Shown here: positions 10,268 to 18,864 of the stretch, one piece after another
How the letters are laid out: each line of letters starts with the position of its first letter
Numbering within the stretch: position 1 is the stretch's first letter
Origin: Sulfuricurvum sp.
GTDB lineage: Bacteria; Campylobacterota; Campylobacteria; Campylobacterales; Sulfurimonadaceae
Reading direction: 5' to 3'
Assembly (NCBI GenBank): GCA_024637295.1
Contig: JAGXFL010000006.1
Coordinates: 124,001-188,000, forward strand
DNA: 64,000 bases
Made by a program: the position numbers and the translations under genes
Notes under the pieces: model-generated
The model's database searches: none
What the model was told of the DNA's origin: nothing
The model's input: the letters and a program-made list of their open reading frames with translations, nothing else

Positions 10268-10819
10268 ATGAAAAAACTGGGAATATTAACAATATTAGCA
10301 ACTCAGCTAATGTCCTCTGATGTTGCTATGACCAGTATACGTATGCCTGATGTTGTCTTGGATGCAATCCGACATTGTGAATGTCTCAAAGAGGCAGATG
10401 GCACATGTAATCCAAATGTTATTCGTATTAATGTGACTGAAGATGCTCAAAGAGCGCAAGCGGCAGGCTTTGCAGTCAATGGGCATATTATCCGATGTAA
10501 CTCTGCCGAGGAGTGCAGTGCTCAAGCACAGGCTTTGATCAATGGTGGTATTACAAACTTAGATTTGGGGCCTTATCAAATTAACTACAAATATCATCCC
10601 AATCCGATGCTTCATGAATATTTTGTTGATGAGACTGAACGTGAGCATGCCAATAGGATTATTACCGGGTTAGTAAAAAGCTTTGGCTATTCCTGGGAGA
10701 CACTCGGGCGCTATCACCATTTTTGCGCTACTGATCGTACTCGCAACGAAACCTATTATCGTAAGATGTATGCCTACATATATGGAAATGATTCTCAATC
10801 ACACCCTTCTGCACAGTGA
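10268..10819 (+). CDS. Exported lytic-transglycosylase-like protein
   Basis: A 183-residue protein with a short signal peptide (KKLGILTILATQLMSS). The core segment NLDLGPYQINYKYHPN and the later FGYSWETLGRYHHF...ETYYRKMYAYI pattern resemble goose-lysozyme/SLT transglycosylase folds, where a G-x-x-Q-I(N) strand and an aromatic C-terminal helix bind peptidoglycan. Several cysteines (HCECLKEADGTC and RCNSAEEC) suggest disulfides. The catalytic Glu is not obvious to me, so enzymatic activity is uncertain. It lies 14 bp after lpxD with its own AAAGGAAAC ribosome site. Confidence 0.6.
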   Translation: MKKLGILTILATQLMSSDVAMTSIRMPDVVLDAIRHCECLKEADGTCNPNVIRINVTEDAQRAQAAGFAVNGHIIRCNSAEECSAQAQALINGGITNLDLGPYQINYKYHPNPMLHEYFVDETEREHANRIITGLVKSFGYSWETLGRYHHFCATDRTRNETYYRKMYAYIYGNDSQSHPSAQ

Positions 10820-10890
10820 AACAACTTTTTTAAGGTTGCTTTATTCAAAATCAGATAAACTCCTAATATATCAATCAATTAGGGGAATTT

Positions 10891-11112
10891 ATGAGTGCAT
10901 CTGCAACTATTATTAAAGAAATACCATTAAACGGAACTAAAAAAGGACTTATTACGGTAAGCAAAGTTGATACTCCGTATGGTGAGGGAAGTGATAGTGT
11001 GGCTAGTATCGGTATCTCGCTAAGTGGCGATGCTAAAAATCCGGAGTGGAAAGTACATCTTCCGCTTGGAAATATTGATGAAGTTATTGACGCGCTGAAA
11101 TTAGTCAAATAA
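10891..11112 (+). CDS. Small conserved-looking protein, function unknown
   Basis: A 73-residue acidic/polar protein with no signal peptide or membrane segment. Its start follows AATTAGGGGAATTT, a reasonable ribosome site. The C-terminal half (a strand SIGISLSGDA, then PEWKVHLPLGN and an amphipathic IDEVIDALKLVK helix) is faintly like the PC4/YdbC DNA-binding fold, but the match is too short to rely on. It is monocistronic and followed by a hairpin before the converging aminotransferase gene. Confidence 0.6.
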   Translation: MSASATIIKEIPLNGTKKGLITVSKVDTPYGEGSDSVASIGISLSGDAKNPEWKVHLPLGNIDEVIDALKLVK

Positions 11113-11121
11113 GTGATATTC

Positions 11122-11140
11122 TTCCTCCGTATTGGAGGAG
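11122..11140. terminator. Hairpin between converging genes
   Basis: TCCTCC-GTATT-GGAGGA stem-loop, extended by one T-G pair, between the stop of the 73-residue gene and the stop of the converging aspartate aminotransferase gene. There is no strong T-run on either side, so the terminator strength is uncertain. Confidence 0.5.
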
Positions 11141-11158
11141 ATGATAATCTATTTCGTT

Positions 11159-12331
11159 TTATTTCTTAGTGTATGAAGCAACATAAGCTTCGATCCGTTT
11201 GATCCCTTTGCGGATACTTTCGATATCTGTCGCAAAACTAAATCTAAAATACCCTTCGCTTCCAAATCCAAGTCCCGGTACTACGGCTACACCTTGATCT
11301 TCTAGCAGTCCTTTACAAAATTCCATAGAATCATTGCTGATGGCTTTAATGTTAACAAAAAGATAAAAAGCTCCAGCAGGAGAGAGAACCGATAGCCCCT
11401 CTATTTCGTTAAATAATTTGACCGCTTCATCTCTTCGTGCTTTAAATGCTTGTCGCATGGATTCGATGTCTGTATCGGCTGCACCATTAAGCCCAACAAT
11501 AGCTGCTTTTTGCGTTATGGTATTGATATTAGAGGTACTTTGGCTTTGAAGCTTTTTGGTTGCCTGAATAATTTCTGTATTTGCAGAAGCCATATATCCA
11601 AAACGCCATCCTGTCATTGCTACGGATTTGCTCAAACCGTTGATCGTGACAGTGCGCTGAAACATATCATCACTGACAGATGCTGCTGATACAAATTCAC
11701 CGTCATAGATTAATTTCTCGTACATCTCATCACTGGCAACAATGACTTTGGTCCCCTCTAGTACTTTTCCCAAAGCTGTTAATTCTTCACGTGTATACAC
11801 GGCTCCCGTAGGATTGGAAGGTGATGTTAGGATTAGCATTTTAGTCTTGGGTGTTAGAGCATTTTGTAGCTGTTGAGGAGTGATCTTAAAACCACTTTCA
11901 TCATCTGTCATAATCTCTATAACAGTGCCGCCGCAGTATTGAACCAACTCGGGATAGGTAACCCAATAGGGTGCTGGGATGATTACTTCATTGCCTTCTT
12001 GAATGGTTGAGGCAAAAAGGTTGTAGAGTGAGTGCTTTGCACCGTTATTTGCGATGATTTGATTTGCTTTATAGACAAGACCGTTATCACGTTCCAATTT
12101 ATGAGCAATGGCTGATTTTAGTTCAGGAATCCCGTCAACTGCCGTATACTTGGTGAATCCTTCATTGATTGCGCGAATAGCCGCATCTTTGATCACTTGC
12201 GGAGTATCAAAATCAGGTTCTCCGGCTGAAAAGCTAATAATATCTTTGCCTTGGGCTTTCAGTTCTTGTGCCAGGGTGGAAATAGCGATGGTAATCGATT
12301 CTGAGAGAGTATTGACGCGATCGGTTAGCAT
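11159..12331 (-). CDS. aspC: Aspartate aminotransferase (class I, PLP)
   Basis: A 390-residue class-I aminotransferase of the AspB/AspC-1b type. Landmarks are ISFSAGEPDFDTP near the N-terminus, LILTSPSNPTGAVYT, VIVASDEMYEKL and the PLP-lysine motif NGLSKSVAMTGWRFGY (about residues 232-247). It transfers amino groups between aspartate and 2-oxoglutarate. The length is typical. The start at 12331 is preceded on its strand by AAAGGCTGTAC. It is read away from the methyltransferase gene and shows no sign of acquisition. Confidence 0.93.
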   Translation of the reverse strand: MLTDRVNTLSESITIAISTLAQELKAQGKDIISFSAGEPDFDTPQVIKDAAIRAINEGFTKYTAVDGIPELKSAIAHKLERDNGLVYKANQIIANNGAKHSLYNLFASTIQEGNEVIIPAPYWVTYPELVQYCGGTVIEIMTDDESGFKITPQQLQNALTPKTKMLILTSPSNPTGAVYTREELTALGKVLEGTKVIVASDEMYEKLIYDGEFVSAASVSDDMFQRTVTINGLSKSVAMTGWRFGYMASANTEIIQATKKLQSQSTSNINTITQKAAIVGLNGAADTDIESMRQAFKARRDEAVKLFNEIEGLSVLSPAGAFYLFVNIKAISNDSMEFCKGLLEDQGVAVVPGLGFGSEGYFRFSFATDIESIRKGIKRIEAYVASYTKK

Positions 12332-12424
12332 GTACAGCCTTTTAAAAAATTTTTGAAATTATAACAAAACAACTCTCCATTTTTTCTTTCTTTTAAATTA
12401 GGAAAAACGGTATAAAAAATAGAA

Positions 12425-12973
12425 TTATTTTTTCCCTACAAATGATGCTACTTTTACCTTTTCTCCATACATATTTATGGCATCACGTTCTTCATACAAT
12501 AGGATTTCAAGTGATGAAAATACGGTTGGTAATTCGTTGGTTTGCAATAGATAATCGGGATTGCTTGGACTGTGATACCCTGGCTCATGAGCGGTAATAA
12601 ACGTTTCAAAAATGAGCATTCCACCGGTTTTTAATCCTGCAGCCATAGAGTCAAATAACTTTCTCTCTAAATAGTTGATGTTGAGGATCAAATCGTAGCT
12701 GTCTGGGGTAATACTATACTGTGTCAAGTCGGATTCAATGGTATGAATCGTATTTGAAGATTGTATTTGTGATAGTGCATAATCCGATATATCCACCGCA
12801 TCTACTTCGTATCCAAGCCCAGCTATATAGTGGGTATTTCGTCCTACTCCACAAGCGAGATCCAATGCTCTTACACCTTGTGTATATTTTACATGTTTGA
12901 CAACAATGGATGATGGGTCCATTGGCATGGGAACATTTTTATGTTTAGTATTCCATCGTATTTTATCGTCCAT
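12425..12973 (-). CDS. SAM-dependent methyltransferase (TehB/UbiE-like)
   Basis: A 182-residue class-I methyltransferase. Motif I is ALDLACGVGRNTHYIA (residues about 35-50), the acidic post-I motif is VDAVDISDYAL, and a YDLILNINYLERKLF stretch corresponds to motif IV. The N-terminal WNTKHKN and the absence of a membrane segment fit a small-molecule methyltransferase of the tellurite-resistance/TehB group. The substrate cannot be told from the sequence. The stop lies 94 bp from the aspC start in an AT-rich gap. Confidence 0.82.
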   Translation of the reverse strand: MDDKIRWNTKHKNVPMPMDPSSIVVKHVKYTQGVRALDLACGVGRNTHYIAGLGYEVDAVDISDYALSQIQSSNTIHTIESDLTQYSITPDSYDLILNINYLERKLFDSMAAGLKTGGMLIFETFITAHEPGYHSPSNPDYLLQTNELPTVFSSLEILLYEERDAINMYGEKVKVASFVGKK

Positions 12974-13025
12974 CTAGCCCTCATATTCTATAATGTGCCC
13001 AAATTTTACCATACAAGAGGAATAT

Positions 13026-13493
13026 ATGTTTTTAGAACCAGGATTTTTGGGTACTCGTGCCGCGTTTTTTATGGATATGGTGACGATTTATTTTGCCATA
13101 CTCCCATTTTTGCTTGGATTGTCTATTCGACAAGCTGTTATTGGAAATATCAAGCTCCATTTTCGTTCTCAAATATTCATTTTGCTGTTAACACTTGTCA
13201 TGGTGATTATTTTTGAATTAGGGGTACGAATCAGTGGTGGATTTATGGAATATGTGAAGTTTTCATCCATTTCTTATGACTTTTTTCTGATGTATATGGC
13301 GGTGCATATTTTTGTAGCGTTGATGTCTGTGGGCGGTTGGATATATCTTATCATCACATCGTATAAAACGTATTCTAAATTGGGTAGAGAAGGTATGAAA
13401 GGGCATCGTCGTATGGGTAAATGGATCTTTGCCGCATTAACGCTAACATCACTGATGGGATGCAGCATCTATCTTTTTTTATTCGTGCTTTAA
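13026..13493 (+). CDS. Four-helix membrane protein, DUF420-like
   Basis: A 155-residue integral membrane protein. The open frame extends upstream to 12993, but the ATG at 13026 follows AAGAGGAATAT and gives a sensible membrane N-terminus. Four hydrophobic helices are visible: FFMDMVTIYFAILPFLLGL, IFILLLTLVMVIIF, FLMYMAVHIFVALMSVGG and WIFAALTLTSLMGCSIYLF. Intramembrane histidines (MAVHIF and GHRRMGKW) resemble the DUF420/YozB family linked to cytochrome oxidase assembly in some bacteria. The assignment to DUF420 is tentative. It overlaps the converging downstream gene by 4 bp. Confidence 0.65.
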   Translation: MFLEPGFLGTRAAFFMDMVTIYFAILPFLLGLSIRQAVIGNIKLHFRSQIFILLLTLVMVIIFELGVRISGGFMEYVKFSSISYDFFLMYMAVHIFVALMSVGGWIYLIITSYKTYSKLGREGMKGHRRMGKWIFAALTLTSLMGCSIYLFLFVL

Positions 13494-14191
13494 TTCATAG
13501 ACGTATCGTATTTACTCGCCATGGATATCGCTTCATCTGCCTTGGACGTATCTCCGGCATTTTGATAAATGATAGAGGCTCTATAGAGATAATCAGGGTC
13601 ATGAATGCCTTGGATATCTAAGAGTTTAATCGCTTTACGAAAATCATTTTTTACTGCATAGCACTCTGCTATTTTGATAGCATGCGCTTGTTTCGCATGG
13701 GAATCTAAACTGTAATACATCCCCATCTCAAATATTTTTTTGCGTGTTTCCTGTGCTTGCAAATAGAGGCTATGAGCCTCATCACAGTTATCCGTTGCTA
13801 ATAATGTCTCAATCTTTTTAATTTGCATCTCATAGCTGTCTTGAACTTTTTGGATATTTCTACGATCATATTCTCCATAGATCAGTACGGCAATAAAAAT
13901 AAGCACACTGCCGGTTACAACATAAGGAAGCAGGGTGGATGGAGATTTTTTAGCTATGTGATGTGTTTGTTCATGAGATGATGGATGCTGTGACGTGTCG
14001 GCTATTTGTGAGGAGAGCACATAAATCTCGACGGCTTTGTCACCATGTGGTTCAAAATTGACCTGCGCATCAATCTTTGGCTGTATGATTGATTGACAAT
14101 CGACGGTTGACATGGTGTAATCTTGACCGTCTTCTCCGTGGATTGTCCCTATCTCTTCTTCGATGTTATACGTGGTGATTTTCCCGTGCAT
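13490..14191 (-). CDS. Cold-shock-like domain, membrane anchor, TPR-like protein
   Basis: A 233-residue protein with three visible parts. Residues 1-60 look like a cold-shock/OB beta-barrel (MHGKITTYNIEEEIGTIHGE, then VNFEPHGDKAVEIY). Residues about 90-108 form one transmembrane helix (LLPYVVTGSVLIFIAVLIYG). The C-terminal ~120 residues contain cysteine-poor helical repeats (AIKIAECYAVKNDFRKAIKLL, SIIYQNAGDTSKADEAISMA) that read as TPR-like. No enzymatic motif is present. It converges with the DUF420-like gene, sharing 4 bp, and diverges from the nif block. Confidence 0.65.
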   Translation of the reverse strand: MHGKITTYNIEEEIGTIHGEDGQDYTMSTVDCQSIIQPKIDAQVNFEPHGDKAVEIYVLSSQIADTSQHPSSHEQTHHIAKKSPSTLLPYVVTGSVLIFIAVLIYGEYDRRNIQKVQDSYEMQIKKIETLLATDNCDEAHSLYLQAQETRKKIFEMGMYYSLDSHAKQAHAIKIAECYAVKNDFRKAIKLLDIQGIHDPDYLYRASIIYQNAGDTSKADEAISMASKYDTSMN

Positions 14192-14281
14192 AGCTCTAAA
14201 CTCCTGACTTTCTAAGGTACATTATAACTGCTAATTTGACAATTTATTCTATAATACGTTTTTATTGGGAGATGAAGACAA

Positions 14282-14518
14282 ATGATAACATTAAAAGATA
14301 AATTGATAGATTTTGGTTGCAGCAGCGAATTTGTAGAGATTGCTATGGGATATACACAGTTTTATAACGAGAACATGGAGACAGAAGCATTTATAGAATA
14401 TGTGGAAGTAGAGCATGCAAAAGTTGAAGAAGCCGAGGCCTTAAAGGAACGAGAAAAACAAATATATGATGCTTCATCTGTGTTAGCCGAGTTTGCTGAT
14501 GATGAGGAGTTGGAATAA
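14282..14518 (+). CDS. Small acidic protein preceding nifE
   Basis: A 78-residue very acidic protein (C-terminus ...EFADDEELE), helical, with no recognised family. The ribosome site GGGAGATGAAGACAA precedes ATG 14282. It directly precedes nifE and points in the same direction, so it marks the left edge of the nif block. A TTGACA-like and a TATAAT-like element lie just upstream but with unsuitable spacing. A role in nitrogen fixation is inferred only from position. Confidence 0.6.
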   Translation: MITLKDKLIDFGCSSEFVEIAMGYTQFYNENMETEAFIEYVEVEHAKVEEAEALKEREKQIYDASSVLAEFADDEELE

Positions 14519-14545
14519 GAGTTTATTCAAATCAGTAACCCCTTC

Positions 14546-14561
14546 ACGCACAAAACTTGCA
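14546..14561 (+). promoter_or_regulatory. Sigma-54-like -24/-12 promoter of nifE
   Basis: ACGCAC-AAAAC-TTGCA, matching TGGCAC-N5-TTGCA except at the first two bases, with the exact -24/-12 spacing. The nifE ATG begins 34 bp after its last base. It lies in the gap after the 78-residue gene, so nifE can be transcribed on its own. Confidence 0.7.
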
Positions 14562-14594
14562 TTACTAAAGGTACTTAACTCCAAGGAGTATCCG

Positions 14595-15953
14595 ATGGTA
14601 AGCCGTGCGAAGATCAAAGAACTGATGAATGAGAGCGCCTGCTCTCATAGTAAAGATAAAAAACCGGGAGAAGGGTGTGACAAGCCAAAACCCGGTCTTG
14701 CCACAGGTGGATGCGCTTTTGATGGTGCACAGATCTCTCTTTTTCCTTATGCTGATGCTGTTCATCTAGTGCATGGCCCTCAGACGTGTCTAGGTGCGTC
14801 ATGGGAGACACGTGAGACAAAAACGTCGTACACGGGACGTGATCATACACAAATGGGATTTACGACAGGTATAACGACCAATGATGTCATCTTTGGCGGG
14901 GATAAGCGTCTGGAGAGTTCTATTGACTATGTCATGGAAAAATACACGCCGGAAGCGATATTTGTCTATTCTACGTGTGTTACAGCACTTATGGGTGATG
15001 ATATAGATATGACATGCAAAATCGGTAGTGAGAAACACGGAATTCCGATCATACCAGTGAATGCTCCCGGATTTGTCGGCAGTAAAAATCTCGGATCACG
15101 GTTGGCCGGCGAAGCGGTACTAGAACATCTGATCGGGACAAAAGAGCCTGAGTATATAACTGCCTATGACATCAATCTTATTGGTGATTATAACGTTACG
15201 GGTGATATGTGGCAATATTTGCCTCTATTTGAGAAGATCGGTATCCGTGTTTTGAGTTCTATGAGCGGTGATGGGCGTGTGGGTGATATACGTACGGCAC
15301 ATCGAGCAAAACTCAATGTCATCGTTTGTGCAAAATCACTTATAACTCTTACGCGTAAAATGAATGAACAATTCGGTATCCCTTGGATCTCGGTCTCATT
15401 TTACGGTAAACGTGACACAACATTTGCGATACGTGAAATCGTTACAGCATTGGGATGCCCAGAACTCATAGCACGTGCAGAAGCCGTAATCGCGGAAGAA
15501 GAGGCGAAGCTTGAAGCGGCATTAGCTCCCTATCGTATTATGTTTTCCGGCAAAAAAGCGGTTCTTAATACCGGAGGCAACAAGGCGTGGTCGATTGCTT
15601 CTGGATTACAAGACTTGGGAATTGAGGTAGTTGCGACCAGTGTCGCTAAATCAACACAGGATGACATCGACAAAGCACGCGAATACTTGGGTGAAAATGG
15701 GGTATTGATGACCAAGCCTGCTTCTGAACAGGCAAAAGTGATCGATGAACGCGGAGCGCATATTCTGCTAGCCGGCGGACGAAGTCTCTATACCGCTATC
15801 AAGAAAAAGATCTCCTTTATCGACGTCAATCAAGAGAAAAAGACAAGTTACGGCGGTTATCACGGATTGCTCAATCTTGCCGAAGACCTCAAATACGCGT
15901 TTCGTAATCCTGTCTTCGCCAATGTCGGAAAAGCAGCACCTTGGGACGCGTAA
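14595..15953 (+). CDS. nifE: FeMo-cofactor scaffold protein NifE
   Basis: A 452-residue NifE when started at ATG 14595, behind AAGGAG; the open frame runs back to 14493 but that overlaps the preceding gene. NifE pairs with NifN to form the scaffold on which NifB-co matures to FeMo-co. Cysteines expected to hold the permanent [4Fe-4S] cluster are in GGCAFDGAQ, HGPQTCLGASW and YSTCVTALMGDD. Family blocks include RETKTSYTGRDHTQMGFT, NAPGFVGSKNLGSRLAG and a C-terminal SYGGYHGLLNLAEDL. The gene is separated from nifN by an oppositely oriented oxidoreductase gene, which is unusual. Confidence 0.96.
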   Translation: MVSRAKIKELMNESACSHSKDKKPGEGCDKPKPGLATGGCAFDGAQISLFPYADAVHLVHGPQTCLGASWETRETKTSYTGRDHTQMGFTTGITTNDVIFGGDKRLESSIDYVMEKYTPEAIFVYSTCVTALMGDDIDMTCKIGSEKHGIPIIPVNAPGFVGSKNLGSRLAGEAVLEHLIGTKEPEYITAYDINLIGDYNVTGDMWQYLPLFEKIGIRVLSSMSGDGRVGDIRTAHRAKLNVIVCAKSLITLTRKMNEQFGIPWISVSFYGKRDTTFAIREIVTALGCPELIARAEAVIAEEEAKLEAALAPYRIMFSGKKAVLNTGGNKAWSIASGLQDLGIEVVATSVAKSTQDDIDKAREYLGENGVLMTKPASEQAKVIDERGAHILLAGGRSLYTAIKKKISFIDVNQEKKTSYGGYHGLLNLAEDLKYAFRNPVFANVGKAAPWDA

Positions 15954-15959
15954 AGGTTT

Positions 15960-16553
15960 TTACGACGGAAAGTTTTCCGCTAATGTACGTTGCAGCCCTA
16001 AAAGAGCTTCGCCAATGTTGTAGTCGGATTTATAAACATCATGAGTGGAATAACTCTTCAGTGGTTTCGCTCCGCAAAACTGAAAGGTCTTATGTAAAGC
16101 TACATTTGCCTGATCGACGCTCATCCCCTCAAAAAAACCTTCGGGGTTGTTAAACTCACTTGTTGGGCAGTTATAGGTAAAGCTGAGCATATAGTGTTTA
16201 TACTGCATCAGTCCGCCACTTCCATATTTTTTACTCGCATCGTCACGACTTCGTCCGTCATTGGTATAGGTGACAGTGTTGTTTCCGCCTGAGAAGACTT
16301 CATCCATATATTTTTTTGCTAGCCACGGTAACCCCATCCAATAGACAGGTGATTGGACGAAAAATATATCGGCCCATTTGAAGTTTTCCAGTTCAAGGGC
16401 GACATCGTAGCCTTTATCGATATTGGTTTCTCGCACTTCATATCCGTGTTCTTGAAAAAACTTTTTGGCTTCATTCATAAGATCGCGGGTCAGGTTTCCG
16501 TTGGCAAACCCATCGTATTTTTGGTGGAGGTTGAGGAGGAGGACGTGTTTCAT
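15960..16553 (-). CDS. mdaB: MdaB-like NAD(P)H quinone oxidoreductase
   Basis: A 197-residue flavodoxin-fold oxidoreductase of the MdaB/KefF class. An N-terminal VLLLNLHQKYDGFANGNL phosphate loop binds FAD/FMN. The middle carries FFVQSPVYWMGLPWLAKKYMDEVF, the family's NQO block, and a GGLMQYKHYMLSFTYN strand. The enzyme reduces quinones by two electrons and protects against oxidative stress (known for Helicobacter MdaB). It sits antisense between nifE and nifN, its stop 6 bp from the nifE stop. A link with nitrogenase protection or electron supply is inferred only from position. Confidence 0.87.
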   Translation of the reverse strand: MKHVLLLNLHQKYDGFANGNLTRDLMNEAKKFFQEHGYEVRETNIDKGYDVALELENFKWADIFFVQSPVYWMGLPWLAKKYMDEVFSGGNNTVTYTNDGRSRDDASKKYGSGGLMQYKHYMLSFTYNCPTSEFNNPEGFFEGMSVDQANVALHKTFQFCGAKPLKSYSTHDVYKSDYNIGEALLGLQRTLAENFPS

Positions 16554-16624
16554 GCTTTTTTCCTAAAGGTATAGAATTTAGAATGGATTGTACTCTCATA
16601 GAGTTAATAGTAAAGTATTGCTTC

Positions 16625-16640
16625 TCGCACACTTCTTGCA
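16625..16640 (+). promoter_or_regulatory. Sigma-54-like promoter of the nifN operon
   Basis: TCGCAC-ACTTC-TTGCA, one mismatch (C for the first G) to TGGCAC-N5-TTGCA. The nifN ATG starts 25 bp downstream. It would drive nifN-nifX-DUF269-nifF-nifW-nifZ, which are spaced 0-11 bp apart or overlap. I could not find a classical NifA upstream site (TGT-N10-ACA) nearby. Confidence 0.75.
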
Positions 16641-16664
16641 ATACTCCTTTAACAAGGAGTTGTC

Positions 16665-17963
16665 ATGGAATTTTCCCTCTCTCGTCATGAAACCAAACCG
16701 CTTCAAGTCAATCCGATCAAACATTCTCAGCCTATGGGGGCGACGCTTGCGTATCTAGGGGTCAAAGACTGTATGCCCCTCATGCATGGTGCACAAGGGT
16801 GTGCTTCGTATACGAAGGTCTTTTTTACCCGTCATTTCAATGAACCCATCGCTGTACGCAACACTTCGGTAAGTGATATTACCGCCGTACTTGATGGCGG
16901 AGATTACTCAGTGCTCATGGCCATCGAAAACATACAGACAAAAGAAAAAAGTCTCAAACCCTCGATGATCGGTTTACATACAACCGGTCTGACCGAAACC
17001 AAGGGGGATGATGTCCGCGGTGTGGGGATGCATATCGAGATTCCGTATGTGTTTGTTAATACTCCTGATTATGAGGGAGGTTTGGAAAGCGGTTGGGCAT
17101 TGACGGTAAGTGCGATGATCGATCAGCTCACTGTGAGTGCAACGACGGTGAAAGCCAATAAAATTGTACTGTTACCTCATGTGAGTATGCAACCCATTGA
17201 AATAGAGAAAATCAAAGAGTTGTGTGAAGATTTCGGATTTGAAACCTACGCCTTGCCTGATCTTTCCACCTCACTGGATGGTTTTTGGGAAGAGGGACAG
17301 GGGAAGCTTGCTAATGGCGGGATAAGTGTCGATCAGATCCGTGATCTTGGTACATGTTCGACAGTGGTTTCCATCGGTTCATCCATGAAAAAGTCTGCAA
17401 CCATTTTACAGAAAAAGAATCCTGTCATCGAACATATCCATTTTGACCATTTGATGGGATTAGAGGAATGCGACAATTTTGTCGCATCACTGATGAAAAT
17501 TCGACATACACAGCCAAAACCTCTGATGAAACGGTGGCGTGCACGGTTGCAAGATGCGATGTTGGACAGTCATTTCCTCATCGGGAGTTCACACTTTGTG
17601 GTGACCGGTGAGCCGGATATGTTGGTAGGTATGTGTGCATTGATACGAAGTGTAGGGGGGACAATCGATGCTGCGGTGTCTACGACGTTTAGTGATGTTT
17701 TACAAACGATTGATTCTGAGCATGTCTTTGTCGGAGATCTGGAAGATGCGCGTAATTATTTTGAGAAAGCGGATATGGTCATCAGCAATTTTCATGCAGA
17801 ACGAATCTTGCATATGTATCACAATACGGCATTGGTGATCCGTGGATTTCCAAATTACGAAGAGCTGGGTAATCAGCTTAAGCATGATCAGCTGTATGAG
17901 GGAAGTACCTATTTCTTGTTTGAGATAGCCAACACATTACGAAAGGTTAAGCATGAACACTAA
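16665..17963 (+). CDS. nifN: FeMo-cofactor scaffold protein NifN
   Basis: A 432-residue NifN, partner of NifE in the alpha2beta2 scaffold. The N-terminus QVNPIKHSQPMGATLAYLG is typical, followed by the cluster region DCMPLMHGAQGCASYTK with two cysteines and a RHFNEPIAV strand. Later blocks include VNTPDYEGGLESGW and STVVSIGSSMK. The length is close to that of other NifN proteins. The ribosome site AACAAGGAGTTGTC precedes the ATG. The stop overlaps the nifX start by 11 bp. Confidence 0.95.
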   Translation: MEFSLSRHETKPLQVNPIKHSQPMGATLAYLGVKDCMPLMHGAQGCASYTKVFFTRHFNEPIAVRNTSVSDITAVLDGGDYSVLMAIENIQTKEKSLKPSMIGLHTTGLTETKGDDVRGVGMHIEIPYVFVNTPDYEGGLESGWALTVSAMIDQLTVSATTVKANKIVLLPHVSMQPIEIEKIKELCEDFGFETYALPDLSTSLDGFWEEGQGKLANGGISVDQIRDLGTCSTVVSIGSSMKKSATILQKKNPVIEHIHFDHLMGLEECDNFVASLMKIRHTQPKPLMKRWRARLQDAMLDSHFLIGSSHFVVTGEPDMLVGMCALIRSVGGTIDAAVSTTFSDVLQTIDSEHVFVGDLEDARNYFEKADMVISNFHAERILHMYHNTALVIRGFPNYEELGNQLKHDQLYEGSTYFLFEIANTLRKVKHEH

Positions 17964-18405
17964 AATCACGATAGAGGGGAACGGTGCGATGAATAATTCG
18001 ATGAAAGTTGCCTTTGCGACCAAAGATATGGAAGAAATCAATGCGCACTTCGGTGGTGCAAAGGAATTCGTAGTGTACAACGTCTCAAAAGATGGGTTTG
18101 AAATGAGCGAAGTTATCAAAACAGATACCGCTAACCTAGAAGATGATGATAAAACGGATTTTCGTGTTCGAGCCCTTAAAGGGATCAATATCATGTACAC
18201 AGAGAGTATCGGTGGAACGGCTGCAGCAAAAGTAATACGAGCAGGGATACATCCGATGAAGGTCAATGAATCGACATTGATAGTAGACGTACTCAATGAC
18301 TTGGTAAAAATGATCAACGGCAATCCACCGCCGTGGGTAAAGCAGATCATACAAATGGAAACACTACACGACGTAAGACAAGACAGATGGGCAGAAGGGG
18401 AATAA
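17953..18405 (+). CDS. nifX: Nitrogen fixation protein NifX
   Basis: A 150-residue protein of the NifB/NifX dinitrogenase-cofactor-binding family. The fold markers are MKVAFATKDMEEINAHFGGA, IMYTESIGGTAAAKVIRAGIH and the C-terminal GNPPPWVKQI. NifX carries or stores FeMo-co precursors between NifB and NifEN. The start at 17953 overlaps nifN; internal ATGs at 17989 and 18001 would also give a full NifX domain, so the N-terminal ~12-16 residues are uncertain. A paralogue with the same NPPPW end lies at 56543-56935. Confidence 0.92.
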   Translation: MNTKITIEGNGAMNNSMKVAFATKDMEEINAHFGGAKEFVVYNVSKDGFEMSEVIKTDTANLEDDDKTDFRVRALKGINIMYTESIGGTAAAKVIRAGIHPMKVNESTLIVDVLNDLVKMINGNPPPWVKQIIQMETLHDVRQDRWAEGE

Positions 18406-18406
18406 C

Positions 18407-18862
18407 ATGGAAGCAGTAAAAGAGATGAATCCGTTTGGGATAGAGTTGATACGTCAAATCCGAGCACTAGATCAGTTTGGAAATTGGGCAAAAATCAGTG
18501 ATGAAGAGCTACTAATCAAAAAGTATGTCAAAACAAAAGAGGAGCTCAAAGCAGTTCCGGTAATCGCTGATATTGATGATATGATGATTAATGACATCAA
18601 GATGATCTACAAAGCGATTGCATTGTCATTTGAACGTACAACAGGTGTTGTCTGTAATGTTATCATGGAAATGAGTCATGAGGGATTTGGACGATGTGCA
18701 GTGTTGACTGATCGTATCTGTATCGTAGATAAGTATTTTAAAGATGCTCATCGCTTTAGCTTCCGCACCCTTGAAGCCTTGTTTGAAGAAGGGGATAAAA
18801 ATTTGGCTAAAGCGATTGCGATATATGAGCAATACAAACCATGTAGTGGAATAGGAGCATAA
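18407..18862 (+). CDS. NifX-associated protein (DUF269)
   Basis: A 151-residue protein of the NifX-associated DUF269 family, nearly always found just after nifX. Its N-terminus NPFGIELIRQIRALDQFG and the middle GRCAVLTDRICIVDKYFKDAHRF with FRTLEALFEEGDK are characteristic. Biochemical function is not established; the all-helical proteins are thought to assist cofactor synthesis. It starts 2 bp after nifX and ends 3 bp before the flavodoxin gene, firmly inside the nifN operon. Confidence 0.93.
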   Translation: MEAVKEMNPFGIELIRQIRALDQFGNWAKISDEELLIKKYVKTKEELKAVPVIADIDDMMINDIKMIYKAIALSFERTTGVVCNVIMEMSHEGFGRCAVLTDRICIVDKYFKDAHRFSFRTLEALFEEGDKNLAKAIAIYEQYKPCSGIGA

Positions 18863-18864
18863 CA

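Noticed and set aside
14200-14281. TTGACA and TATAAT elements before the 78-residue gene as a sigma-70 promoter
   Set aside because: They are only 8 bp apart instead of about 17, so they cannot work as a -35/-10 pair.
14493-14594. A longer NifE start at 14493
   Set aside because: It would overlap the preceding gene, lacks a ribosome site and adds residues foreign to NifE. ATG 14595 has AAGGAG and a suitably placed sigma-54-like site before it.
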